This document shows positions 43,303 through 52,868 of a stretch of DNA of 64,000 nucleotides, piece after piece (positions within the stretch are counted from its first letter, which is position 1; the number at the start of each line of letters is the position of its first letter). A program made the translations under genes and the position numbers. Source of the DNA: Planctomycetota bacterium (GTDB taxonomy: Bacteria; Planctomycetota; UBA1135; UBA2386). A model generated the notes under the pieces. The model worked only from the letters and a program-made list of their open reading frames with translations, was not told the DNA's origin and made no database searches. The stretch lies in contig JAEUHR010000042.1 in assembly GCA_016794425.1 (NCBI GenBank), positions 80,749 through 144,748 of the forward strand. Direction: 5' to 3'.

Positions 43303-46300
43303 TCAGCGCAGTTCGGGAAAGCAATCCACAGTGCGGTCCGGCTGCATCACGTAGAGCTGGTCGTCCCGAGCGGCGACGCGGCTGCCACGGCGCGCGCGGT
43401 CGATGCGATAGAGCGGCGTGCCGCTGGCGAGGTCCAGCACCTGCAGACCCGCGTTGACGACCGGCACCACGAGGCGCATGCCGACGTGCAGCGCCGGTCC
43501 CGACCAGCGCACTTCGAGCTGCGGGATCGGCGGCACCTCGGCGCCGTCGGCGAGCCGGCGGCGCACGATCCGCTCGGGCGTGACCAACAGCACCTGGCCG
43601 TCGACCGCCAGCGGTGGCCCGAAGACTTCGGCGTCGAGTTCGGCCGACCACGCGAGCGTGCCGGTCGACGTGTCGATGCAGTGCACGTGGCCGCGGTCGT
43701 CGGCGACCACGAGCCGCGCGCCCGCCAGCACCGCCCACGGCGCCGCGAGGCCGTCGCAGCGCAGCTGCCAGGCCGGCGTCAGGCCGGGCAGCGTGTGCGC
43801 GGTCACGAGGCCACGCTCGCCGATGCAGAGCACCGTGCTGCCGCCGGCGAGCACTTCGCCCTGCACCGCTTCCGGCAGCGCGGCGTGCAGCTGCGTGCGG
43901 TCGTCGAGGTCGATGCAGTGCAGGCGCTGGTCGGTCGTGATCGCGAGCAGGAACTTGTCGACGCGTGTCGGCATCGCTTCGACCGGCAGGTCCGGCAGGG
44001 TCCAGAGCACCTTGCCGGTGCGGACGTCGATCGTGCGCAGTTCGCCGTCGAGCGAGGTCACGTGCACCTGATCGCCGCGCACGAGCGGCCGGCCGAGGTA
44101 GCCGGAGAGGTCGCCGGTCGCGGCCTGCCAGCGCGTGGTGCCGGTGGCCGGATCGACCGCGCGGATCACGCCGCCGCGGTCGACATAGAGCGAGAGGCCA
44201 CCGGCCAGCACCGGCGCCTGCTCGACCGGATGGTCGAAGCGCAGCGAGCGCGACGGCTCGAGCACGAGATGGCCGGTCCAGGCGCCGCGCTCGTCGCCGG
44301 TGATCGTCGTCTTCGCCGAGCGGAAGCCGTCGAGCACCAGTTCGAGTTCGTTCTTGGCCGCCGGCACGAACGACAGCGTCATCGGCGTCGTGCCGACCAC
44401 GGCGCCGTTGCACACGACGCTGGCGCCGGGCGGGTAGCTCTCGAGCCGCAGCGGCAGCCGCACGAGCCGGTCGAACGGCACTTCCGGATAGGCCTGGGTG
44501 AGCGCCCGCAGCTGCTGCTGCGCGGTCGCGAAGTCGGCCGCGGTCGTGGCGCGTTCCAGTTCCTCCAGCAGGCGGCAGATCGTCGCGTTGCGCGCGACCT
44601 GGTCGCGGAAGTGCTGCTTCGTCGCGGCGTCACCGGCCGGCGCCTGTTCGAGCTGCCGGTACAGCTCCAGCGCGCCGGCGAAGTCGAACGCGGCCTCGCG
44701 CTGCTTGGCCGCCTTGAACATCGGGTCGAGGCGGCGCTCGTGCTCGTTGCGGTGCAGGGCCTCCTCGTAGGCCTGCGTCAGGTGGGCGGCCGCCGCGAAC
44801 AGCGAACGCGTCTGCGGCAGCAGCGTGCCGACGCGGTCGCGCTGCTCGGCGGCGACGAACTCCGGCAGCTTGTCGGCTGCCTGGTCGAGGCCTTCGTACA
44901 GCGCGAGCAACGCCGGCGGGCAGATCGCGTGCAGGTCGTTGCGGTGCGCGTCGAGGTCGCGGCGGTCGATCAGCGTCGAAGGTTCGGGCGGCAGGCCGTG
45001 CGCGATGCTCTTGGCCGCCTGTTCGAGACCGTCGAGCACGGCTTGCAGGCGCGCCGTCGCGGCCTCGGCGACCTGCTCGCGCAGCGACGGCTCCGCGTAC
45101 AGTTCGCGGTAGATCGACATGCTGCGCGAGACGTCGCCGGTGTCGAGCGCCGCCGCGGCTTCGTTGATCCGGTCGGTGATCGTGCGCCGGCGATGCCGCT
45201 CGAGCCGCGTCTTCTCGGCGGCCTCGGCGAAGTCGATGCGGCTGCGCAGGTCCTCGATCGCTTCGCAGCTGCCGATCTGTTCGTGCCAGTGGTTCAGGCG
45301 CTCGCGGGCGCCGGCACGGTTGCCGGCGGCGAGCAGTTCGGCGACCTCGGCGTCGGCCTGCTTGACCGCGGCTTCGAACGTCGACTGCTGCCACCAGACG
45401 ATGCCCATGCCGCCGAGCAGCAGCGAGCAGGTCACGATCGCCACGGCGCGCACGATGCGGCCGAGCCGGGTCTGCCGCAGCAGGGTCAGCCGCTTGCGGA
45501 TGTCGGTGCGGGCCCGGTCCAGTCGCAGGATCGACTCCAGCGTCTCGACCAGCCGCGGCCGGTCGCCGAGCGCTTCGTGGGCATCGGCGAGCTCCATCAG
45601 CGCGTGGATCGCGCCTTCGACGTCGCGCAGCTTCTGCCGGGCCCTGGCCTCGCGCACCAGGATCTGCGGCCGCATCGTGCCGGTGGCGCGCGCGTCCTCG
45701 GCGATCTCGACGACCGTCGACGTCAGGTCGGCTTCGAGCAGCGCGTCGAGCAGGTCGATCGTGCACTTCTCGAGCTCCGGCGAGTCGGGCGGCGAGTGCG
45801 CCAGCAGGATCGTGCGCAGGAAGCTGTTGGTGCCGGGATCGAGCGGCGCCAGGTCGCGCGCCCGGCGCGCCATCGCCAGTGCGGTCTCGGGGTCGGTCTG
45901 CAGCTGCGCGGCTTCGAGCAGCACGACGCCGGCCAGGCGGCGCTCGCCGGCGCGCTCGAGCGCAGCGGCCATCTTCTGCACGACCTCCGGCGAGCGTTCG
46001 CCGGGCCGGTCGCGCAGCGTCTGCAGCAGCACGATCGCGCGCCGTTCCTGCGACTCCTCGGCGCACTGCATCGCGACCTGCGCGAGCCGGTCGTCGTCGA
46101 TGTTGGCCAGCAGCCCGCCGCGTACGAGGTCGCGCGCGGCGCGTGCGGCCTCGAACAGGCTGTGGATCGTCTGTTCGGCGAGAGCGCGGTAGGTCGAATG
46201 GCCGTCGGCGGCGGCGAGCAGCGTGCGCACGCACTCGTCGAGTTCTTCCGGGTTCGACGCGTCGGCGATGCGGTGCGGCACCTCGTCGAGGCTGCCGATC

Positions 46301-46923
46301 GCCGCCAGGATGCCTTCCCACTCGTCGGAACGGCGCGCCACCTCGAGCAGCAGGCTGTTGACCTCGAACTCCGGGCAACTCTCGAACGCGGCGCGCTGGT
46401 TCGGGTCGGTCAGTTCGCCCTTGTAGAACTCGAACGTGCCGTGCTTCCACGTGAACAGGCTGAACAGGTCCTCGGCGACCTGCATGCCGGCGACGGCGTC
46501 GATCTGGTCCTGCTCGAGCAGCCCTTCCTTGACCAGCAGCTGGCCGAGCGGCAGCCGCTCCTTGCGCTGCAGCACCAGCGTCGAGCGCAGCTGCTCGGGC
46601 TGCAGCAGGCCGGCATGCACCAGGCGCTGGCCCAGGCGGCGCAGCGCGACGCGCGGCGGCACCTTGATGCGCACGGTGCCGTTGTGGCAGTAGACCTGGC
46701 GCTCCTCCAGGGGGTTGCGCACCAGCAGCACGCCCTCCATCTTCGACATCGCCAGTGTCTGGAAGATGTCGGCGAGCTGGATCTGGTCCAGGTCGCCGCG
46801 CATGGTCACGGTCTGGCTGTCGGGTTGGACCTCCGGCGGCGGCGCTTGCGCCTCGTCGCTCGCTGCTGCGGACAGCAGGAAGTCGACTTCGGCGTCGTTC
46901 AGGATCTCGCGGCTCTCGCTCAT
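43303..46923 (-). CDS. DUF4388 (PATAN) - TM - PEGA - PQQ-propeller membrane protein
   Basis: 1206 residues from ATG 46923; ATG 46803 would start at the first domain. Residues ~38-230 are a DUF4388/PATAN domain with a second linked helical segment (GDLDQIQLADIFQTLAMSKM, LPLGQLLVKEGLLEQDQID), found in bacterial signalling proteins. A helical repeat region (about 240-480) precedes a transmembrane helix (about 487-510, AIVTCSLLLGGMGIVWW). A long extracytoplasmic coiled-coil/helical part follows, then a PEGA domain (about 821-876: RLESYPPGASVVCNGAVVGT) and a PQQ-type beta-propeller (about 898-1206, blades with TGTTRWQA, TGKVLWTL, TGTLAWSA). The combination suggests a cell-envelope sensor or scaffold. 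The mechanism is unknown. Confidence 0.85.
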   Translation of the reverse strand: MSESREILNDAEVDFLLSAAASDEAQAPPPEVQPDSQTVTMRGDLDQIQLADIFQTLAMSKMEGVLLVRNPLEERQVYCHNGTVRIKVPPRVALRRLGQRLVHAGLLQPEQLRSTLVLQRKERLPLGQLLVKEGLLEQDQIDAVAGMQVAEDLFSLFTWKHGTFEFYKGELTDPNQRAAFESCPEFEVNSLLLEVARRSDEWEGILAAIGSLDEVPHRIADASNPEELDECVRTLLAAADGHSTYRALAEQTIHSLFEAARAARDLVRGGLLANIDDDRLAQVAMQCAEESQERRAIVLLQTLRDRPGERSPEVVQKMAAALERAGERRLAGVVLLEAAQLQTDPETALAMARRARDLAPLDPGTNSFLRTILLAHSPPDSPELEKCTIDLLDALLEADLTSTVVEIAEDARATGTMRPQILVREARARQKLRDVEGAIHALMELADAHEALGDRPRLVETLESILRLDRARTDIRKRLTLLRQTRLGRIVRAVAIVTCSLLLGGMGIVWWQQSTFEAAVKQADAEVAELLAAGNRAGARERLNHWHEQIGSCEAIEDLRSRIDFAEAAEKTRLERHRRRTITDRINEAAAALDTGDVSRSMSIYRELYAEPSLREQVAEAATARLQAVLDGLEQAAKSIAHGLPPEPSTLIDRRDLDAHRNDLHAICPPALLALYEGLDQAADKLPEFVAAEQRDRVGTLLPQTRSLFAAAAHLTQAYEEALHRNEHERRLDPMFKAAKQREAAFDFAGALELYRQLEQAPAGDAATKQHFRDQVARNATICRLLEELERATTAADFATAQQQLRALTQAYPEVPFDRLVRLPLRLESYPPGASVVCNGAVVGTTPMTLSFVPAAKNELELVLDGFRSAKTTITGDERGAWTGHLVLEPSRSLRFDHPVEQAPVLAGGLSLYVDRGGVIRAVDPATGTTRWQAATGDLSGYLGRPLVRGDQVHVTSLDGELRTIDVRTGKVLWTLPDLPVEAMPTRVDKFLLAITTDQRLHCIDLDDRTQLHAALPEAVQGEVLAGGSTVLCIGERGLVTAHTLPGLTPAWQLRCDGLAAPWAVLAGARLVVADDRGHVHCIDTSTGTLAWSAELDAEVFGPPLAVDGQVLLVTPERIVRRRLADGAEVPPIPQLEVRWSGPALHVGMRLVVPVVNAGLQVLDLASGTPLYRIDRARRGSRVAARDDQLYVMQPDRTVDCFPELR

Positions 46924-48472
46924 GCCAGGACAGTCACCACGACGCAGACCGCATCGGCCTCGGGGACCGGGGGCGACCTGGGCGTCGAGTCTCGCCGCGG
47001 CTATCGGCGTACTCGCCGCCACGGCTCAATCCGGAGTCGGCCAGTCGCCGGTGGTGGACGGGGGCGACGTCGGCTGGCTCTCCGCGCGCGAGGAACGGTT
47101 CCGCGAGCGCTTCCAGCAGCTGCTGCTGGTGCCGAATCGGGACCTGGCGCAGGGCTGGCAGCTGGCGGCCGACGTCGGCCGGCCGGCGGTGCCGTTGCTG
47201 TGGGACATGCTGCAGAGCGAGCGCTCCAACGTGGGCCGCCGGCTGGTGCTGCTCGGCGCCGCGCTGGCGGCCGGCGGCATGGCCGAGGACGAGCGGCTGC
47301 TGGCCTGGCTGGGCCAGCAGAAGAGCATGTTGGAGGAACGTACACTGGCGGCGATGTGGCTCGCCGAAGGGCCGCGGCGGCCGCGCGGCGTCGATGCGTT
47401 CGTGGCGCGCTGCCAGGGGCCGGCGCGCACGCCCGAGCCGGTGCTGCGCGTGGCGGTGCGGCTGGCGGCCGCGCGGTTCCCCGGCGCCGAGACCGAGGAC
47501 AGCGTCGGTCCCGAGGAGGATCCGGGCCTGGCGGCCGCGGGCGCGTTCGGCGGCATCGCGGTGGCGGCGTCGCTGGCGCAGCGGCTGTGGGACCTGCGCA
47601 CGCCGGTGCGGCACGCCGAGCTGTTCTGGCGCGGCGCGCTGCTGGCCGGCGCCCGCGGGCTGGTCGGCGACCGGCCGGTCGACGCCGACCTGTTGCAGCG
47701 TGCGCGCGAACGCATGGCGCTGACCGGCGACCAGAACGCGCCGGTGCGCGCCGCGGCGGCGTGGTACCGGCTGCGCGCCGGCGACCTGCGCCAGGAGGGG
47801 GCGCGGCCCGAGTGGGACCTGCTGCAGATCCTGGTCGCCGAGAGCGACGGCGCGCGGCGCCTGCGCGGCTGGCTCGGGCCGGTGCCGCAGCCGCGCGACG
47901 AACAGCCGGCGCGGCTCGCGGTCGCGTACGTGCTGTCGCGCCAGCCGGCCGAGGTCGTGGCGGACCGCGAGTCGTGGGCGGGCGACGCGCGGATCCGCGC
48001 CCACGTGGCGGTCGCGCTGGCGTGGCGGCTCACCGGCGAGACCGACCCGAAGCCGATCGCCGAGGACCTGACGACGGTGCCGGAGTGGGCGTTCGTGCGG
48101 TGGGCGAGCGGCGCCACCGTGCAGCCGGTGCCGGCGCTCGACGACGGACCGCTGCTGACCGCGGCGCAGCTGATGGCCGGCGAACGGCTGCCGCGCGCGG
48201 CGCTGCGCCAGGTGCTCGAGGACACGCTGTGGCGCTGGGGCAGCCATCCGGGGCTGTCGGCCTGGGAGCAGGAACGCCTGCTGGTCCGCGACCTGCTGCT
48301 GGTCGGCAGCAACACCGGCGGCGGCAAGTACGCGCCGCACGTGCGACCGACCCAGATCTACCGCCCGACCGGCATCGGCCGCGACGACGAGTTCTTCACG
48401 GTCGCCGTCGCGTTGCACGAATTCCTCGGGCGGCCGCGCCTGCCGATCCCGGCCGAGCACCGGCTGCGTTGA
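46922..48472 (+). CDS. Exported helical protein, function unknown
   Basis: 516 residues from ATG 46922, which shares the CATG with the divergent DUF4388 gene. The first ~40 residues are basic (SPRRRPHRPRG), then hydrophobic (SSLAAAIGVLAATAQS), a plausible signal peptide. The remainder is alpha-helical with repeated Ala/Leu/Arg patterns like HEAT or armadillo repeats (VPLLWDMLQSERSNVGRRLV). No catalytic motif was found. Longer frames starting at 46715 run antisense through the DUF4388 gene and were not used. The gene precedes a Ser/Thr kinase by 138 bases. Confidence 0.7.
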   Translation: MPGQSPRRRPHRPRGPGATWASSLAAAIGVLAATAQSGVGQSPVVDGGDVGWLSAREERFRERFQQLLLVPNRDLAQGWQLAADVGRPAVPLLWDMLQSERSNVGRRLVLLGAALAAGGMAEDERLLAWLGQQKSMLEERTLAAMWLAEGPRRPRGVDAFVARCQGPARTPEPVLRVAVRLAAARFPGAETEDSVGPEEDPGLAAAGAFGGIAVAASLAQRLWDLRTPVRHAELFWRGALLAGARGLVGDRPVDADLLQRARERMALTGDQNAPVRAAAAWYRLRAGDLRQEGARPEWDLLQILVAESDGARRLRGWLGPVPQPRDEQPARLAVAYVLSRQPAEVVADRESWAGDARIRAHVAVALAWRLTGETDPKPIAEDLTTVPEWAFVRWASGATVQPVPALDDGPLLTAAQLMAGERLPRAALRQVLEDTLWRWGSHPGLSAWEQERLLVRDLLLVGSNTGGGKYAPHVRPTQIYRPTGIGRDDEFFTVAVALHEFLGRPRLPIPAEHRLR

Positions 48473-48610
48473 CCCGGCTCTGCGCTTGACCGTGCACCGG
48501 GCACTGGCGACCATCGGGCGCCGGCCGGTGGGGGTGCCCCGTGCAACGCGGTGGCCCGCGTACCGTTGTCCGGCGCCTGGCCGCCCGGTGGCCGCGACGG
48601 ACCGACCCGC

Positions 48611-51600
48611 ATGACGACCCTGGAGAACGACGGCAACCTCGCCCGCGCGACCGAAGTCGAGGGCTACAAGGTCCTGCCCCCTTGCGTGATCTACGGCAAG
48701 ATCGGCCAGGGCGGCATGGGCGCGGTCTACCGCGGCCGCCACCTGAACCTCGACATCGACGTCGCCGTCAAGTGCCTGAAGCCGGAGCTGGTCGGCGGCG
48801 ACGACCAGTTCGTGGTGCGGTTCCGCCGCGAGGCCCGCGCCGCGGCGCAGATCAACCACCAGAACGTGATCCGGGTCTTCGACGTCGCCGAGGACCAGGG
48901 CCTGCACTACCTGATCATGGAGCTGGTGCAGGGCGAGACGGCGCGCGAACGCGTCGCGCGCAAGGGCAAGCTCGCGGTCGGCGAAGCGCTCGAGATCGTC
49001 TACGGCGCCGCGCTCGGGCTCGCCGAGGCGCACCGCAAGGGCTTCGTGCACCGCGACATCAAGCCCGACAACATCATGATCTCGTCGAGCGGCCAGGTGA
49101 AGGTCGCCGACCTCGGCCTGGCCAAGCCGCAGGTGCGCGACGACCACGCCTCGATGCTGTCGGGCACCAACGTCGTGATGGGCACGCCGCAGTACATGCC
49201 GCCCGAACAGTGGGAGAGCACCGCGGCGGTCACGGCGGCGGCCGACGTCTGGGCGCTCGGCGCCACGCTCTACTATCTGCTGGTCGGCGGCGAGGCGATC
49301 CAGAAGGACTCGCTGCCGAAGATCATGCAGCGCATCCTGCTGCAGCCGTTCCCCGACGCGCGCGAGAAGCGCAGCGACGTGCCGGCCGACGTCGCGGCGG
49401 TGATCGCGAAGGCGACCGCCACCGCGATCGCCGACCGCTACGCCGACGCGCAGGAACTCGCCGACGCGATCCAGGACCTCGGCACGCGGCGCGAGTCGCT
49501 GCGCGACAAGGGCGCCGCGCCGACCGGTTCGGTCAGCAACCAGGTGTTGTCGCCGCCGCCGGCGACGACGCTGGCGAAGATCAAGTTCTGGCTCGACAAG
49601 CAGGGCCAGGAAACGGCGTCGCCGCCCGCGGTCGGCCCGCAGGGCACGATGGTGCTCGACGGTGGCGCTGGGCGCACGATCACCGAACTGACGCTGAAGC
49701 GCCGCAGTCCGGTGCCGTGGATCGCGGGGGCCGCGGCGCTGCTGCTGCTGGCGATCCTGCTGGTGGCGATCGGTCCGTGGCGGCGCGGCGGCAGCGGCAT
49801 CTTCGCCGAAGCCGACCGCCTCGAAGGCCTCGGTCAGTACGCCGCGGCGATCCAGGAGACCAATGCCGTGCACGCCGCCGATCCGAGCCTGCCGTCGGCC
49901 CTGCGCGGCGAACGGCTGGCGCGCCTGCACGCCGCCTGGGCGCGCGAACTCGGCGCAGCGGGGCAGTGGAACCAGGCGCTGCTGCAGCTGGAGCAGAGCC
50001 TCGCGCAGCGCGACGGCGAAGCCGCCCGCCGCCAGAAGACGGACCTGCTGGCGCGCATCCGCGGCGTGCTCGACGGTCGCCTCGTGCGCACGGCGCCGGC
50101 GACCGCCCCGGTGCCGCGCGGCGCCGCGGTCGAGTTCCAGGGCCGGTTCGACGACCTCGACGATCCGATCGTGCGCGCGCTGCGCATCGGTGGTCGCCCG
50201 GTCGATCGCAGCGCCGGTGCGTTCACGCTGTCGGTCGACACCGGCGGCCGCGACCAGGTCGAGGTCGAGGTCACGCTGAGCAACGGCGAGGGGCTGGCGT
50301 TGTCGCCGTGGCCGATCGTCTACGCCGCGCCGGCCGTCGAGCCGACCGCGGTCGACGTCGAGATCACGCCCGCGACCGTCGAGCTGGGCCATGCCGCCGA
50401 GGCCGAGCTGGTCGTGCGCACGTCGCCGGGCGCCGAGGTGCGCATCGACGGCGGCGTGGTGGCGGCCGAGCCGGACGGCACGACCCACCGCTACCGTGTG
50501 CGCTCCGACGCCGAAGCGCCGGCGCCGCTGGCGGTCGTCGTGACCGCGCCGGGGCGGCGCGAGGTGCGCCGCTCGGTGCCGGTGCAGCGCCGTGCGACGC
50601 CGCTGGCCTGGCTGCGCCAGCCGGCGCTCGACGGTGCGCGGGCGCTGCGCGGCGAGTGGGTCACCAAGGAGACTTCGCTGCGGCTGTCCGGCCAGGTCGA
50701 CGGTGGTCCCGCGACGCTGCGCATCGGCGGCCAGGACGTGGCCGCCGAGTGGACGCCGCAGGGCGCGTTCACGGCGACGGTCCCGCTGCCTGGGCCCGGC
50801 GAGCACGTGCTGCGGATCGCGGTCGTGCAGCGCTTCCGCACCGCGGTCGAACAGGACCTGCGCGTCCGCGTGCTCGGTGCGCCGGCGTTCGAGTTCACGG
50901 CGCCGACCAAGAACGGCGATGTGGCCCAGGCCAGCAGCTATCCGATCACGCTGCACACCGACGCCTGGACGACGTCGGTGTCGGCGCGGCGTGACGGCGT
51001 GCTGCTGCGCACGGCGGCGCCGGCGGCGGACGGCATGGTGCGGCTCGACGTGCCGCTGCAGGTCGGCGCCAACACCATCGACGTGACGGCGGTCAACGTG
51101 GTCGGCCTCGAAGCCGTGCAGCGGCTCGAACTGCAGCGCGTGGCCGGGACCGCGCCGGTGGTCGGCGGCCAGGAGCCGCCGGTGGTGCCTGCCGGTGGCA
51201 AGCCGAGCATCCTGCAGATCGTCGTGGTCGACGGCGGTGAGGAGCGCGCGGTCGTGAAGGGCCGCAGCGTGTTCGTGCGGTCCGGCACGTTGCTGCAGGT
51301 GCGGTCGACCGACCCGGACGCGATCGTGCTGAATCGCGACAAGGAGCTGACCACCGAGGACTTCGTGCTGCAGGCGGGCAGCAAGCTGCTGGCGGAGCCG
51401 CTGCGCTGCGAGGTCAAGGTCAAGAACGGCGCCGGCGTGTCCGAGGTGTTCAAGTTCGGCGTGCAGATCGACGACACGCCGCCCGAGTTCACGGTGACGG
51501 CGCCGGTCGCGGCGGTCGGTGCCGGTGTGCCGTTCGTGGTCGCCGGCACCTGGAAGGACGAGTTCGGCGTGCGCAGCATCACCGTCAACGGCATCGAGGC

Positions 51601-51736
51601 CGAGGGCGCCACCGACGGCGGCCGCGGCACGTTCCGGCTGCAGCTGGAAGGCATCACGGCCGCGGTCGAGCTGCCGCTCGTGATCACCGACCGCGCCGGC
51701 AACCGCGTGCTCGGCACGATCCGCATCGAGCCCTGA
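48611..51736 (+). CDS. Hanks-type Ser/Thr protein kinase with large extracytoplasmic region
   Basis: 1041 residues from ATG 48611. The kinase domain spans residues ~22-290: GQGGMGAVYRG (P-loop), DVAVKCLK (Lys), HRDIKPDNIMI (catalytic loop), VADLGLAK (a DLG in place of DFG, common in this group), GTPQYMPPEQW (P+1 loop). A linker and a transmembrane helix (about 367-393, WIAGAAALLLLAILLVAIGP) connect to a TPR-like segment and a run of Ig/beta-sandwich-like domains (about 510-1041), ending in LVITDRAGNRVLGTIRIEP. The layout is that of a receptor-type kinase sensing outside the membrane. Its substrates are not known; FHA proteins such as the one at 14371 are possible readers. It converges on the aminotransferase-fold gene. 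Confidence 0.93.
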   Translation: MTTLENDGNLARATEVEGYKVLPPCVIYGKIGQGGMGAVYRGRHLNLDIDVAVKCLKPELVGGDDQFVVRFRREARAAAQINHQNVIRVFDVAEDQGLHYLIMELVQGETARERVARKGKLAVGEALEIVYGAALGLAEAHRKGFVHRDIKPDNIMISSSGQVKVADLGLAKPQVRDDHASMLSGTNVVMGTPQYMPPEQWESTAAVTAAADVWALGATLYYLLVGGEAIQKDSLPKIMQRILLQPFPDAREKRSDVPADVAAVIAKATATAIADRYADAQELADAIQDLGTRRESLRDKGAAPTGSVSNQVLSPPPATTLAKIKFWLDKQGQETASPPAVGPQGTMVLDGGAGRTITELTLKRRSPVPWIAGAAALLLLAILLVAIGPWRRGGSGIFAEADRLEGLGQYAAAIQETNAVHAADPSLPSALRGERLARLHAAWARELGAAGQWNQALLQLEQSLAQRDGEAARRQKTDLLARIRGVLDGRLVRTAPATAPVPRGAAVEFQGRFDDLDDPIVRALRIGGRPVDRSAGAFTLSVDTGGRDQVEVEVTLSNGEGLALSPWPIVYAAPAVEPTAVDVEITPATVELGHAAEAELVVRTSPGAEVRIDGGVVAAEPDGTTHRYRVRSDAEAPAPLAVVVTAPGRREVRRSVPVQRRATPLAWLRQPALDGARALRGEWVTKETSLRLSGQVDGGPATLRIGGQDVAAEWTPQGAFTATVPLPGPGEHVLRIAVVQRFRTAVEQDLRVRVLGAPAFEFTAPTKNGDVAQASSYPITLHTDAWTTSVSARRDGVLLRTAAPAADGMVRLDVPLQVGANTIDVTAVNVVGLEAVQRLELQRVAGTAPVVGGQEPPVVPAGGKPSILQIVVVDGGEERAVVKGRSVFVRSGTLLQVRSTDPDAIVLNRDKELTTEDFVLQAGSKLLAEPLRCEVKVKNGAGVSEVFKFGVQIDDTPPEFTVTAPVAAVGAGVPFVVAGTWKDEFGVRSITVNGIEAEGATDGGRGTFRLQLEGITAAVELPLVITDRAGNRVLGTIRIEP

Positions 51737-51758
51737 CCGGCGCTGCCGCCGCGGCGCG

Positions 51759-52868
51759 TCAGAATGCGGCCAGCGCGGTCGCCAGATCGGCCGGCGTCAG
51801 TTCGGGTCCCGGGCTCAGCCGCACCGTGCCAGCCGCCGCGGTGCCGAGATGCGCGTGCAGCCACGGCGCGCAGTGGAAGCCGCTGCGGACCTGCACCGAG
51901 GCGGCCGCGAACAGGGCGCCGAGTTCGCTGGGATCGAGCGTGTCGTGCACGAAGCTCAGCACCGGCACGCGGCGCTCTGGCGGCGGCAGCAACAGCCGCA
52001 CGCCGGGCTTGCCGGCGAGTCCGGCAGCCAGCGCGTCGACGTGGCCGAGGCCGCGCGCGAGCAGTCGGGCCGGCGTCTGCTCGGCCAGCCACTCGAGCGC
52101 GGCGCCGAGGCCGAAGATCGCCGGTGTGTTCGGCGTGCCGGCCTCGAACGCCTGCGGCCATTCGGTCGGATGTTCGTCGAGGGCGCGGCTGCTGCCGGTG
52201 CCGCCCTGCTTCTGCGGCGGCAGCGGCACGCGGGGCTGCGCGGCGACGAAGCCGATGCCGGGTGGACCGTGCAGCGCCTTGTGGCCGCTGGCGACGACGA
52301 CGTCGGCGCCGACGCGCAGGTCCAGCAGGCCGGCCGTCTGGCTCGCGTCCAGCACCGTCGTGCAGCCGACGTCGCGGGCCGCGGCGCAGATCACCGCGGC
52401 GTCGAGTGCCGTGCCGGTGACGTTGCTGGCGTGCGCGAACACGCACACGCGTGGCCGCCAGCGCTGCAGCGCGGCCGCGAACGGTGCCGCCGGCAGGTCG
52501 CGCGCGGCGTCCGGTGGCAGCACCTCGAGCTGCAGGCCCCGTTCGCGTTGCAGCGCGACCAGCGGCCGCACGACCGAACTGTGTTCGAACGCGGTGGTCA
52601 GCACGCGATCGCCCGGTGCCAGCAGCGCGCGCAGCACGAGGTTGAGCCCCTCGGTCGCGCCGGACACGAACGCGATCCGCGCCGGCGGCACGCCGCACAG
52701 CGCGCCGAGCCGTTCGCGGGTCGCGGCCACGGTGCGCGCCGCCAGCACGCAGTTGGCGCCGTCGCCGCGGTCGGCGCTGACGCCGACCGACTCGAACCAC
52801 CGGCGCACCGCGGCCAGCACGGCGGGCGGCTTCGGAAAGCTGGTGGCGGCGTGGTCGAGGTGGATCAC
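51759..52868 (-). CDS. Cysteine desulfurase-like aminotransferase class V
   Basis: 369 residues from GTG 52868. A PLP-dependent fold type I enzyme: IHLDHAATSFPKP at the N terminus, FVSGATEGLNLVLRALLAPG, and the PLP lysine in SGHKALHGPPGIGF. The C terminus VRSGFHCAPWLHAHLGTAAA with GTVRLSPG matches the cysteine desulfurase-like family TIGR01977, with the likely persulfide-forming Cys in HCAP. The enzyme would supply sulfur from cysteine. Its start overlaps the stop of the ThiF-like gene (GTGA), implying coupling. The sulfur acceptor is inferred from the neighbours. Confidence 0.9.
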   Translation of the reverse strand: MIHLDHAATSFPKPPAVLAAVRRWFESVGVSADRGDGANCVLAARTVAATRERLGALCGVPPARIAFVSGATEGLNLVLRALLAPGDRVLTTAFEHSSVVRPLVALQRERGLQLEVLPPDAARDLPAAPFAAALQRWRPRVCVFAHASNVTGTALDAAVICAAARDVGCTTVLDASQTAGLLDLRVGADVVVASGHKALHGPPGIGFVAAQPRVPLPPQKQGGTGSSRALDEHPTEWPQAFEAGTPNTPAIFGLGAALEWLAEQTPARLLARGLGHVDALAAGLAGKPGVRLLLPPPERRVPVLSFVHDTLDPSELGALFAAASVQVRSGFHCAPWLHAHLGTAAAGTVRLSPGPELTPADLATALAAF

